In this document: piece by piece, positions 12,306 through 22,382 of the stretch
Position numbering within the stretch: position 1 is the first letter of the stretch
Layout: each line of letters opens with the position of its first letter
Assembly: GCF_947507565.1 (NCBI RefSeq)
Contig: NC_089181.1
Coordinates: 1-64,000, forward strand
Direction of reading: 5' to 3'
Length of the DNA stretch: 64,000 bases
Source of the DNA: Oscarella lobularis
Lineage: Eukaryota > Porifera > Homoscleromorpha > Homosclerophorida > Oscarellidae
Notes under the pieces: generated by a model
What the model was told of the DNA's origin: nothing
Databases searched by the model: none
What the model saw: only the letters and a program-made list of their open reading frames with translations
Translations under genes and position numbers: made by a program

Positions 12306-13597
12306 CAACGGGTCTCTCCTGTAATAAATTACATCGAAATTAATGGGGTTAGCCAAAGGGTCTCTCCTGTAATAAATTAGAGCGAAACTACAGGGGCTAG
12401 CCAAAGGGTCTCTCCTGTAATAAATTACAGCGAAATTACAGGGGCTAGCCAAAGGGTCTCTCCTGTAATAAACTACAGCGAAATTACAGGGGGTTAGCAA
12501 ACGGGTCTCTCCTGTAATAAACTACAGCGAAATTACAGGAGGCTAGCAAACGGGTCTCTCCTGTAATAAATTACAGCGAATTAACAGGGGGTTAGCCAAC
12601 GGGTCTCTCCTGTAATAAATTACAGCCAAATTACAGGGGCTAGCCAACGGGTCTCTCCTGTAATAAATTACAGCGAAATTACAGGGGGTTAGCAAACGGG
12701 TCTCTCCTGTAATAAACTACAGCGAAATTACAGGGGGTTAGTAAACGGGCCTCTCCTGTAATAAATTACAGCGAAGTTACAGGAGGCTAGCCAACGGGTC
12801 TTTCATTTAATAAATTAGAGCGAATTTACAGGGGGCTAGCCAACGGGTCTCTCCTGTAATAAACTACAGCGAAATTACAGGGGGTTAGCCAACGGGTCTC
12901 TCCTGTAATAAATTACAGCGAAATTACAGAGGCTAGCTAACGGGTATCTCCTGTAATAAATTACAGCGAATTTATAGGGGCTAGCCAATGGGTCTCTCCT
13001 GTAATAAATTACAGCCAAATTAAAGAGGCTAGCCAACGGGTCTCTCATGTAATAAATTACAGCGAACTTACAGGGGGTTAGCCAACGGGTCTCTCCTGTA
13101 ATAAATTACAGCGAAATTACAGGGGGTTAGCAAACGGGTATCTCCTGTAATAAATTACAGCCAAATTAAAGAGGCTAGCCAACGAGTCTCTCCTGTAATA
13201 AACTACAGCGAAATTACAGGGGCTAGCCAACGGGTCTCTCCTGTAATAAATTAAAGCGAATTTACAGGGCGTTAGTAAACGGGTCTCTCCTGTAATAAAT
13301 TACAGCGAATTTAGAGGGGGTTAGCAAACGGGTCTCTCCTGTAATAAATTACAGCGAAATTACAGGGGGCTAGCAGGGGGCTAGCTAACGGGTCTCTCCT
13401 GTAATAAACTACAGCGAAATTACAGGGGCTAGCCAACGGGTCTCTCATGGAATAAATTACAGCGAAATTACAGGGGGTTAGCCAACGGGTCTCTCTTGTA
13501 ATAAAATACAGCGAAATTACAGGGGGTTAGCCAACGGGTCTCTCCTGTAATAAATTACAGCGAAATTACAGGGGGCTAGCCAACGGGTCTCTCTTGT
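12306..13597. repeat. 49-bp repeat array
   Basis: As 5738-8999. Ends in a half-unit ...GTCTCTCTTGTAAGGACAAAT that passes directly into the GGACAA repeat; a closely similar junction is found near 30,407. Confidence 0.95.
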
Positions 13598-13712
13598 AAG
13601 GACAAATTTTCCCAGGAAAAATTGTCCCAGGACATATTGTCCCAGGACAAATTGTCCCTGGACAAATTGTCCCAGGACCAAATGTCCCAGGACAATTGTC
13701 CCCAAGACAACT
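13598..13712. repeat. Short GGACAA array
   Basis: About seven units immediately downstream (in the minus sense) of the last recognised exon of the cassette at 13,730. Confidence 0.9.
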
Positions 13713-13729
13713 CTACCTACATCACATAC

Positions 13730-14144
13730 ATTTGCCCCCTCGATAGTCATCCTCCCTTCTGATTGCCTTCCCTTCCAATCCTCCTCATCCCACTCGCATC
13801 CGTTGCTCGTATCATTCTTCCTTACGCTCTTACACATCTATAAAACGAATTAGAGACCCCTCAATAACTAAAACTCTACCTACATCACATACCATCGATC
13901 CCTTGATATTCCTTCTCCTCCCTGCCTGCTTGTTCCTCTTCTCCCTCGCGTCCCATCTCCTTGTCATTGTTCCTCCCATCCCTATGCCCCTAAGAAAACT
14001 AATTAGAAATATGTAACACAATTAGGAACCATTATATACCTATCAGTATTGACTCTGCCCTAACATTGCCCCTATACACATTAACAAAGCCGCACAACTC
14101 ATAAACAATTGCACGGCACTTATCTGACATCCTCCAGGAACACC
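13730..14144 (-). ncRNA. Three-exon minus-strand cassette, copy 1
   Basis: Candidate exons 14,144-14,040 (105 nt), 13,989-13,893 (97 nt) and 13,837-13,730 (108 nt), separated by introns of 50 and 55 nt. Splice sites are good: acceptors GTAAACAG, TTTTCTTAG and CGTTTTATAG; donors GTATAT, GTATGTGATG and GTATGTGATG. The last two exons are purine-rich (GGGAGGAGAAGGAA type) and stay open together: a start codon in the 97-nt exon gives about 65 codons, including MTRRWDAREKRNKQ and CEWDEEDWKGRQSEG. The 105-nt exon has its own frame ending in TGA (…LLMCIGAMLGQSQY). Exon and intron sizes are the same at 48.8-49.2 kb and nearly so at 31.0-31.4 kb, which is the main reason to believe them. Product unrecognised; it could be a long non-coding RNA, a decayed gene or a small novel protein. 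Confidence 0.55.
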
Positions 14145-14154
14145 CTGTTTACAA

Positions 14155-14963
14155 AAAGGGAGAAGGCAAAAGGCAAAGGGAGAAGGCAAAAGGCAAAGGG
14201 AGAAGGCAAAAGGCAAAGAAAAAGGCAAAAGGCAAAGGGAGAAGGCAAAAGGCAAAGGGAGAAGGCAAAAGGCAAAGGGAGAAGGCAAAAGGCAAAGGGA
14301 GAAGGCAAAAGGCAAAGGGAGAAGGCAAAAGGCAAAGGGAGAAGGCAAAAGGCAAAGGGAGAAGGCAAAAGGCAAAGGGAAAAGGCAAAAGGCAAAGGGA
14401 GAAAACAAAAGGCAAAGGGAGAAGGCAAAAGGCCAAGGGAAAAGGCAAAAGGCAAAGGGAGAAAACAAAAGGCAAAGGGAGAAGGCAAAAGGCAAAGGGA
14501 GAAGGCAAAAGGCAAAGGAGAAAGCAAAAGGCAAAGGGAGAAGGCAAAAGGCAAAGGGAAAAGGCAAAAGGCAAAGGAGAAGGCAAAAGGCAAAGGAGAA
14601 GGCAAAAGGCAAAAGGGAGAAAGCAAAAGGCAAAGGGAGAAGGCAAAAGGCAAAGGGAAAAGGCAAAAGGCAAAGGAGAAGGCAAAAGGCAAAGGAGAAG
14701 GCAAAAGGCAAAGGGAGAAGGCAAAAGGCAAAAGGGAGAAGGCAAAAGGCAAAAGGGAGAAGGCAAAAGGCAAAAGGGAGAAGGCAAAAGGCAAAAGGGA
14801 GAAGGCAAAAGGCAAAAGGGAGAAGGCAAAAGGCAAAGGGAGAAGGCAAAAGTCAAAGGGAGAAGGCAAAAGGCAAAGGGAGAAGGCAAAAGGAAAAGGG
14901 AGAAGGCAAAAGGCAAAGGGAGAAAGCAAAAGGCAAAGGGAGAAGGCAAAAGGCATACGAGAA
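14155..14963. repeat. GGCAAAA 18-19-bp array (pyrimidine-rich on minus strand)
   Basis: Unit GGGAGAAGGCAAAAGGCAAA, about 44 copies. On the minus strand it reads CCTTTGCCTTTTGCCTTCTC, so it puts about 800 nt of pyrimidine-rich sequence just upstream of the AAACAG acceptor at 14,145. Lysine-rich open frames here are an artefact of composition. Confidence 0.93.
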
Positions 14964-15147
14964 GGACAAATTGTCCCCAGGACAAATTGTCCTAGGACAA
15001 ATTGTCCCAGGACAAATTGTCCCAGGACAAAATGTCCCCAGGACAAATTCTCCCCAAGACAAATTGTCCCAGGACAAATTGTCCCAGGACAATTTGTCCC
15101 AAGACAATTTGTCCTGGGGACAAATTGTCCCCAGGACAAATTCTGAA
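14964..15147. repeat. GGACAA array
   Basis: About eleven units. Same flanks at 50,319-50,500. Confidence 0.93.
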
Positions 15148-16044
15148 TAAATGCAGATTTAATTCTGAATAAATGCAGAATTAATTCTGAATTAATGCAG
15201 AAAAAATGCGGAATTTATTTTGAATTATTGCAAAATTTATTCTGAATTAATGCAGTATTTATTCTGAATAAATGCAGAATTTATTCTGAATTAATGCAAA
15301 ATTAATTCAGAATAAATGCAGAATTAATTCTGAATTAATGCAGAATTAATTCAGAATTTATTCTGAATTAATTCAGAATTTATTCTCAATTAATTCAGAA
15401 TTTATACTGAATAAATGTAGAATTAATGAAAAATTAATGAAGAATTTATTCTGAATTAATTCAGAATAAATTCAGCATTAATTCAGAATAAATTCTGCAT
15501 TAATTCAGAATAAATTCTGCATTAATTCAGAATAAATTCTGCATTAATTCAGAATAAATTCTGCATTAATTCAGAATTAATTCTGAATTAATGCAGAATT
15601 TATTCTGAATTATTGCAGAACTTATTCTGAATAAATGCAGAATTAATTCTGAATTAATGCAGAATAAATGCGAAATTTATTCTGAATTAATGCAGAATTT
15701 ATTTTGAATGAATTCAGAATTTATTCTGAATTTATTCTGAATTAATGCAGTATTTATTCTGAATAAATGCAGAAGTTATTCTGAATTAAAGCAGAATTTA
15801 TTCTGAATTAATGCAGAATTTATTCTGAATTAATGCAAAATTAATTCTGAATAAATGCAGAATTAATTCTGAATTAATGCAGAATTAATTCAGAATTTAT
15901 TCTGAATAAATGCAGAATTAATTCTGAATTAATGCAGAAAAAATGCGGAATTTATTCTGAATTAATGCAGAATTTATTCTGAATTAATGCAGAATTAATT
16001 CTGAATAAATACAGAATTAATTCTGAATTAATTAATGCAGAATA
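15148..16044. repeat. AT-rich minisatellite
   Basis: AT-rich 22-bp family, including five near-identical TTCAGAATAAATTCTGCATT units at about 15,465-15,570. If the minus-strand gene is real, this lies in its first intron. Confidence 0.92.
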
Positions 16045-16061
16045 AAAGATCGTGAACTTAC

Positions 16062-16256
16062 GTAGACAAGGTGCTTTAGCTTTCTTTTCAACATTCTATA
16101 TTCTTTACGAGAGCTATGCTGCCATGAAGCATCCATGATCGTATATAAGGTGAAGAAAACCACAGGCGCTCCGTCGTGAGTCGACGATACGTCGGCGATC
16201 GTTCTAAAAGATCGCTCGTACACCCCGAAACGCCATGACGACGAAAAACTTAGCAA
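16062..16256 (-). pseudogene. INO80E: INO80E-like first exon, copy 1 (gene fragment)
   Basis: On the minus strand a frame starts at ATG 16,136-16,134 and runs 25 codons to a consensus donor (TAC|GTAAGT, exon end 16,062). It ends KEYRMLKRKLKHLVY. From memory, animal INO80E proteins have near their N terminus a KKYRNLKRKLKFLIY segment followed by a conserved coiled coil; INO80E is an accessory subunit of the nuclear INO80 chromatin-remodelling complex. The frame is open further upstream, but no earlier ATG is in frame. The expected next exon (the EELRKAQ-type coiled coil) is not found downstream, so this is a fragment. The copy at 51,471 differs by one synonymous base within the 25 codons. Joined in phase 0 to the 105-nt exon at 14,144 it would give a 58-residue chimera; that is inference. 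A chance match to another basic coiled coil cannot be excluded. Confidence 0.55.
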
Positions 16257-16375
16257 TAACCGTTCAGAACGTGACGGAACACGACAAGAAGTCGATCAAG
16301 AACCTCAAACTCGCTCGCTACAGGGCTTTTCGAGTGTAACGCGCGCTAAAACATCGCGAAAAAATCTCACATTCT
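16257..16375 (-). promoter_or_regulatory. CpG-rich 5' region of the INO80E-like exon
   Basis: Non-repetitive and CpG-rich, with GCGCGCTAA at 16,341-16,349, a 9-mer also found at 26,288, 32,117 and 51,777, each time upstream of a minus-strand 5' splice site. Possible promoter; no clear TATA box. Confidence 0.35.
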
Positions 16376-16490
16376 CTGAATAAACACAGAATTTATTCTG
16401 ACTTAATGCAGGATTTATTCTGAATTAATTCAGAATTTATTCTGAATTAATTCAGAATTTATACTGAATTAATGTAGAATTAATGTCCTG
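16376..16490. repeat. AT-rich minisatellite stub
   Basis: Matches 51,820 onward until ATGTAGAATTAATG, where copy 1 switches to GGACAA units and copy 3 continues AT-rich: a rearrangement breakpoint. Confidence 0.85.
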
Positions 16491-16838
16491 GGGACAACTT
16501 ATCCCAGGAGAAATTGTCCCATGACAAATTGTTCCCAGGACAAATTGTCCCAGGACAAATTGTCCCAGGACAAATTGTCCCCAGGACAAATTGTCCCAGG
16601 ACAAATCGTTCCCAGGACAAATTGTCCCTAGGACAACTTGTCCCAGGAGAAATTGTCCCATGACAAATTGTTCCCAGGACAAATTGTCCCAGGACAAATT
16701 GTCCCAGGACAAATTGTCCCAGGACAAATTGTTCCCAGGACAAATTGTCCTCAGGACAAATTGTCCCCAGGACAATTTGTCCCCAGGACAAATTGTCCGA
16801 GGACAAATTGTCCCAGGACAAATTGTCCCAGGACAAAT
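16491..16838. repeat. GGACAA array
   Basis: About 23 units with an internal duplication (AGGAGAAATTGTCCCATG at 16,506 and 16,646). Confidence 0.93.
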
Positions 16839-18640
16839 TTATTTGAGAGCCTGTGCTATTACTTGAGGCAATTTAGATTTAAATGAAAACATGTGCATTC
16901 ATATAAGCCTGTGCATTCAAATGAACGCCTGTTCATTCAAATGAAAGCCTGTGCATTCAAATGAAAGCCTGTGCATTCAAATGAAAGCCTGTGCATTCAA
17001 TTGAAAGCCTGTGCATTCAATTGAGATCGTTTGCATTCAAATGAAAGCCTGTGCATTCAATTGAGAGCGTGTGCATTCAAATGAAAGCCTGTGCATTCAA
17101 ATGAAAGCCTGTGCAATCAAATGAAAGCATGTGCATTCAAATGAAAGCCTGTGCATTCAAATGTAAGCCTGTGCATTCAAATGAAAGCAAGTGCATTCAA
17201 ATGAAAGCCTGTGTATTCAAATGAAAGCATGTGCATTCAATTGAGAGCGTGTGCATTCAAATGAAAGCCTGTGCATTCAAATGAAAGCCTGTGCATTCAA
17301 TTGAGAGTGTGTGCATTGAAATGAAAGCATGTGCATTCAAATGAAAGCCTGTGCATTCAAATGAAAGCCTGTGCATTCAAATGAAAGCATGTGCATTCAA
17401 ATGAAAGCCTGTGCATTCAATTGAGAGTGTGTGCATTGAAATGAAAGCATGTGCATTCAAATGAAAGCTTGTGCATTCAAATGAAAGGTTGTGCATTCAA
17501 TTGAGAGCGTGTGCATTGAAATGAAAGCATGTGCATTCAAATGAAAGCTTGTGCATTCAAATGAAAGCTTGTGCATTCAATTGAGAGCGTGTGCATTCAA
17601 ATGAAAGCCTGTGCATTCAATAGAAAGCCAGTGCATTCAAATGAAAGCTTGTGTATTCAAATGAAAGCCTGTGCAATCAAGAAAGCCTGTGCAATCAAAT
17701 GTAAGCCTCTGCATTCAAATAAAAGCCTGTGCATTCAAATGAAAGCCTTTGCATTCAAATGAAAGCTTGTGCATTCAAATGTAAGCCTCTGCATTCAAAT
17801 GAAAGCCTGTGCATTCAAATGAAAGCCTGTGCATTCAAATGAAAGCCTGTGCATTCAAATGAAAGCCTGTGCATTCAATTGAGAGTGTGTGCATTGAAAT
17901 GAAAGCATGTGCATTCAAATGAAAGCCTGTGCATTCAAATGAAAGCCTGTGCATTCAAATGTAAGCCTGTGCATTCAAATGAAAGCAAGTGCATTCAAAT
18001 GAAAGCCTGTGTATTCAAATGAAAGCATGTGCATTCAATTGAGAGCGTGTGCATTCAAATGAAAGCCTGTGCATTCAAATGAAAGCCTGTGCATTCAATT
18101 GAGAGTGTGTGCATTGAAATGAAAGCATGTGCATTCAAATGAAAGCTTGTGCATTCAAATGAAAGGTTGTGCATTCAATTGAGAGCGTGTGGATTGAAAT
18201 GAAAGCATGTGCATTCAAATGAAAGCTTGTGCATTCAAATGAAAGCTTGTGCATTCAATTGAGAGCGTGTGCATTCAAATGAAAGCCTGTGCATTCAATA
18301 GAAAGCCAGTGCATTCAAATGAAAGCTTGTGTATTCAAATGAAAGCCTGTGCAATCAAGAAAGCCTGTGCAATCAAATGTAAGCCTCTGCATTCAAATAA
18401 AAGCCTGTGCATTCAAATGAAAGCCTTTGCATTCAAATGAAAGCTTGTGCATTCAAATGTAAGCCTCTGCATTCAAATGAAAGCCTGTGCATTCAAATGA
18501 AAGCCTGTTTATTCAAATGAAAGCCTGTGCATTTATTTGAGAGCCTGTGCACTTACTTGAGGCCCTGTGCATTCAAATGAAAGCCTGTGCATTCAAATGA
18601 AAGCCTGTGCACTTACTTGAGGCCCTGTGGATTCAGTCGA
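16839..18640. repeat. 20-bp GTGCATTCAAATGAAAGCCT array
   Basis: About 90 units of 20 bp. Variants containing the palindrome TCAATTGA and a deleted unit (CAATCAAGAAAGCC) recur 678 bp apart (for example 17,571-17,762 and 18,249-18,440), revealing a recent segmental duplication inside the array. This family occurs only here. Confidence 0.95.
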
Positions 18641-18765
18641 ACTATGCCTTATCTGATGCATAAAAATGTTTTCAACCCTGCCTGAGCCTTTAGAAAATGG
18701 AAATTTTCGCGGCCCTTTCGTAATGTTGCCTCTTTTTCATCTTTTGCGCATGGTAACTTTGTCGA
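18641..18765. other. Single-copy transition sequence
   Basis: Includes AAATTTTCGCGGCCC-like sequence related to the 140-bp array downstream. No gene seen. Confidence 0.6.
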
Positions 18766-19132
18766 TTGTTTTTGTGCATCAAAACCTTGACGACCGTTTC
18801 TGCGCATCAAAACGCTTGCGATCGTTTTAGCGCATCAAAAGTATTGCGATCGTTTTTGCGCATCAAAACCTTTGCGATCGTTTCTGCGCATCAAAACTAT
18901 GGCGATCGTTTTTGCGCATCAAAACTATTGCGATCGTTTTGCGTATCAAAACTATTGCGATCGTTTTTGCGCATGAAAACTATTGCGATCGTTTTGCGTA
19001 TCAAAACTATTGCGATCGTTTTGCGTATCAAAACTATTGCGATCGTTTTTGCGCATGAAAACTACTCGCGCATCAAAACTTTTTGCGAACGTTTTTGCGC
19101 ATCAAAACTTTTGCGATCGTTTTTGCGCGAAT
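18766..19132. repeat. ~26-bp GCGATCGTTTTTGCGCATCA array
   Basis: About 14 units, each with two small palindromes, CGATCG and TGCGCA. Open in one plus frame for 122 codons, which I attribute to the repeat. Confidence 0.9.
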
Positions 19133-19189
19133 GATCCAATACTAAGAGAATTATAACTGTTAGTGAAACAGAATAGCTATTTTATTAAT

Positions 19190-20150
19190 ATCCTAATGGG
19201 GCCTCACTTTTCAAATCAAACTTTTTCGCTTGTTTTACGATTGGAATAAGTCGAGCGGTGTGTTATCTAAGGAAAAAAATGTTTTCAACGCTTCCTAAGC
19301 CTTCATAAGAGTAAAATTTTCGCGGCCCGGTTCCTAATGGGGCCCAATTTTTATGTAAAACATTTTCGCTTATTTTATGCTGGAAATCAGCCGAACGATG
19401 TCTTATCTGTTGCAGAAAAACGTTTTCAACGCTTTCTTAGCTTTTATAAGAGTAAAATTTTCGCGGCCCGGTTCCTAATGGGGCCCCCAATTTCTTCTGA
19501 AATTGTTTTTCTTATTTTACGCTGGGAATCAATCAAGCGATGTTTTATCTGATGCAGATAAATGTTTTCAACGCTTCCTTAGCCTTTAAAAGAGCGAAAT
19601 TTTCGCGGCCCGGATTCTAATGGGGCCCCATTTTTATTAATGGGGCCCCATTTTTATCTAAAACATTTTCGCTTATTTTATGCTGGGAATCATCCGAACG
19701 ATGTCTTATCTCAAGCAGAAAAACGTTTTCAACGCTTTCTTAGACTTTGAAAGAGCCAAATTTTCGCGGCCCGGTTCCTAATGGGGCCCCAATTTTTTCT
19801 GAAATTGTTTTTCTTATTTTACGCTGGGAATCAATCAAGTGATGTTTTATCTGATGCAGAAAAATGTTTTCAACGCTTCCTTAGCCTTTAAAAGAGCGAA
19901 ATTTGCGCGGCCGTGTTCCTAATGGGGCCCCACTTTTATCTAAAACATTTTCGCTTATTTTATGCTGGGAATCATCCGCACGATGTCTTATCTCCAGCAG
20001 AAAAACGTTTTCAACGCTTCCTTAGACTTTTAAAGAGCCAAATTTCCGCGGCGAGGTTCCTAATGGGGGCCCCATTTTCATCTAAGATTGTTTCTCTTGT
20101 TTTACGCCGAGAATCAGTCGAGCGATGTAAGAGATTGTTTGTCTGATTCC
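19190..20150 (+). repeat. ~140-bp tandem repeat, seven copies
   Basis: Landmark CCTAATGGGGCCC at about 19,193, 19,333, 19,473, 19,617, 19,776, 19,917 and 20,058 (spacing mostly 137-143 bp). Each unit also has CATTTTCGCTTATTTTATGC and TTTCAACGCTTTCTTAG. A local 19-bp duplication lengthens the unit at 19,620. Confidence 0.9.
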
Positions 20151-20375
20151 TAGCGTGAAATTAGCGAATATTTTTTAGATGAAAACGAGGCCACATTATT
20201 AGGAACCGGTCCTTAAAATTTTGTTCATTTAAAAGGCAAAGGAAGCGTTGGAAACGTTTTTCTGCATCAAATAAAATCTTGTTCGACTGATTTCTAGCGT
20301 CAAATGTACTATTATTTTATAGACAAAAATGAGGCCCCATTAGGAACCAGGCCGCGACAATTTTTCATTTCATTA
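20151..20375 (-). repeat. Inverted copies of the 140-bp repeat
   Basis: Reverse-complement landmarks (ATTAGGAACCGG, GAGGCCCCATTAGGAACC, GGAAGCGTTGGAAACGTTTT) show that the array continues inverted, producing a head-to-head arrangement centred near 20,140. Confidence 0.8.
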
Positions 20376-20536
20376 ACCGTAAAGCAAAATCATATCTGAA
20401 GGAGCTGAAGGGGTCTGTCTGAAGGTTACTTTATTTATGATAAGCACGTGACTGTACAAGCAGTCAATAACCCGGACAACTGTAATATTAAAAAGCTTGA
20501 TTCACTTACGGAAATACTGAAATAAAAATTTATTTG
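20376..20536. other. Single-copy segment with CACGTG and a minus-strand AATAAA
   Basis: ATAAGCACGTGACT (20,440-20,453) matches the reverse complement at 22,424 and a site at 32,128. TTTATT at 20,529-20,534 would read AATAAA on the minus strand, a possible polyadenylation signal for the unit at 20.7-22.0 kb. Confidence 0.45.
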
Positions 20537-20606
20537 GTGGACTGGTGATGATGGTGCTGGTGGTGGAGGTGCTTAGTGGTGATGGAGGTGCTATTGGTGC
20601 TGGAGG

Positions 20607-20675
<69 letters not shown>

Positions 20676-20690
20676 GGATGATGATGAATT
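20537..20690. repeat. GGTGATG-type and pure (GAT)n microsatellite
   Basis: Imperfect GGTGATGGAGGTGCT motifs followed by about 25 GAT triplets (20,608-20,687). Confidence 0.95.
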
Positions 20691-20799
20691 GATGATGGGG
20701 GAACCTAGCTACCTAACTACCTAGCTACCTACCTGACTAGTAATTTAATTATTTATTATTTATATAAGTTTAAATAATTAGTTATGTATTACCTTCTTT
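20691..20799. other. AT-rich single-copy stretch
   Basis: Several CTACCTAG tetramer repeats (20,704-20,735). On the minus strand, donor AAGAAG|GTAATA (exon end 20,793) and acceptor TTACTAG (20,737) bracket a possible 56-nt intron. Confidence 0.4.
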
Positions 20800-21180
20800 C
20801 TTGGCCCGATGACGATGAGGCGGCTGCGTCGTCTTCGCGTCTGCCAAGAGATGAAAAAAATAATAACATTTGCTACGTAGAAAAACGCGATCTTAGGCTG
20901 CAGTCGTCTTGAGGCGCTGGCGTCGTCCTTCGGCGGCTGCGTCGTCTTCGCGTCTGCCAAGAGATGAAAAAAAATAATAACATTTGCTACGTAGAAAAAC
21001 GCGATCTTAGGCTGCAGTCGTCTTGAGGGGCTGGCGTCGTCCTTCGGCGGCTGCGTCGTCTTCGCGTCTGGCAAGAGATGAAAAAAAAATAATAACATTT
21101 GCTACGTAGAAAAACGCGATCTTAGGCTGCAGTCGTCTTGAGGCGCTGTCGTCGTCCTTCGGCGGCATCTTGCATCCAAC
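20800..21180 (-). repeat. ~114-bp tandem repeat carrying a splice-acceptor-like site
   Basis: Three full units plus a partial, spacing 113-114 bp (CGGCTGCGTCGTC at 20,821, 20,934, 21,048). On the minus strand every unit contains a T-rich tract ending CATCTCTTGGCAG or CTCTTGCCAG followed by ACGCGAAGACGACGC. The clearest donor, TAC|GTAGCA, would make an intron of only about 38 nt, so exon status is uncertain. A minus-strand frame reads KDDASASRRLQPKIAFFYV repeatedly. Confidence 0.6.
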
Positions 21181-21582
21181 CTAAATCTCAAAAGAAGCCA
21201 GCAAGGGAAAAAACAAACGGTCCATACAGATACCTCTAGTGTTGACGGCTTCGTCCACATCCGTCGTCTTCATCCGTCGTCTTCATCCCCACGTCTGCAT
21301 CTAAAACTCAAAAAAGAGCAAGCATGGGGGAAAATGTGGGCGTTATATACAGATACCTCGTGTCTTCGTCCCCATCCTCCACTTACCAGTCCTGCGACGA
21401 CTTTGACGGGGCGTAGCACTCTTCCTCCGCGTCGGTGACGTCCTGCCAAAGGAAAAATGAAGTAGAAAAATGACGTCAAAAATTTGATTGATTAAATACT
21501 TATATAGTACATATTATTATTTATTTATTTATTCCTCTAATTCCTCTACCCTAACTGCCTCTAAAATAAAGATGATAGATGA

Positions 21583-21712
21583 TGACGTGGAGATGACGAA
21601 AATGACGTGTAAATGACGAAAATGACGTGTAAATGACGAAAATGAAGTGTCAATGGAGAAAATGAAGTGTAAATGGCGAAAATGAAGTGTAAATGGAAAA
21701 GGTAGAAGAATG
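21583..21712. repeat. 19-bp AAATGACGAAAATGACGTGT-type repeat
   Basis: About six units, lying within a would-be intron of the minus-strand unit. Upstream are TGACGTCA (21,471-21,478) and GTGACGTCC (21,435). Confidence 0.85.
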
Positions 21713-22382
21713 AAGTGCAATAAATGGAGTGAAGGCTGCTAAATGAAATAATGACAGGTGGAAGGTGATCTGAGTGGGAGGTCCACTGTCAAACAAAAAT
21801 CTGTCTTGACATTGACAGACATGTACCTAAAAACGGGCAACAGTTAAGATAGATGCAATAATTAAATGACCGTCACAATCCACGTGACTTACTGACGAGT
21901 CTCCTCCCCCCGCTCGCTCGGAGGCGGGGTCAAGCTGCGAACACAAACGAAAAATCGCCTTACTGTCGAGGCTTACCTAAACTCGCCACGCACACTTCCC
22001 GAGCATCATCGCATCTTCAGCTTCTCCGATTCAATGATTGCAAAGAGCCTAAAAGGGGACCCCTCTCGATAAACGATAGTACGAGACGTAGACGCTGCTA
22101 AGAGACGCGCGCGGAGCAGCGAACGTCGCGAACGACGCACTGAGCGACGCACGTGGCGAAGAAAAGCCCTCGCACGCCTCTAAAAAACACCAGACGAAGC
22201 ACAAACCTGCAGGCGTGACGACAGGCTGCGTGCGTGGCGACAGGCAGCGTCCGTTCGCCTTCCGATCGAGCGAGAAGCGAGCGAGGAATCCGCGTGGCTG
22301 CTGCTCCGCTATCTGCACGAATGATGTCGGCTGTTGTCTGCGATTGCGTGAGACGAAATACTAGAAGGCGTTTTGAAGCGTG
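21713..22382. other. CpG-rich single-copy region
   Basis: Rich in CG and GCGCGC. CACGTG at 21,881-21,886. Short open frames on the minus strand show no recognisable domain. Likely promoter-proximal sequence and first exon(s) of the leftward unit. Confidence 0.4.

Larger units (their letters stand above)
20737..21977 (-). ncRNA. Minus-strand spliced transcription unit with tiny introns
   Basis: Candidate exons in minus order: one ending 21,977 (TTTAG|GTAAGC); 21,934-21,893 (acceptor TGTGTTCGCAG, donor TCA|GTAAGT); 21,442-21,387 or -21,357 (acceptor CCTTTGGCAG, donors GTAAGT or GTATCT); 21,294-21,234 (acceptor TTAGATGCAG, donor GAG|GTATCT); then from 21,180 (acceptor GAGATTTAG). Introns 42, 62 and 53 nt. 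The 61-nt exon has stops in all three frames, so the spliced RNA cannot be one long coding frame; it is either non-coding or a decayed gene. The unit leads leftward, away from the 22.4-kb region. Confidence 0.45.

Noticed and set aside
14109..15146. Lysine-rich (KAKGKG) or CLLPSPFAF frames in GGCAAAA arrays
   Set aside because: Low-complexity translation of a stop-free repeat, open in three or more frames; better read as an intronic pyrimidine-rich array.
20608..20687. Poly-aspartate or poly-histidine coding from the (GAT)n tract
   Set aside because: Plain microsatellite with no open frame extending into flanking sequence on either strand.
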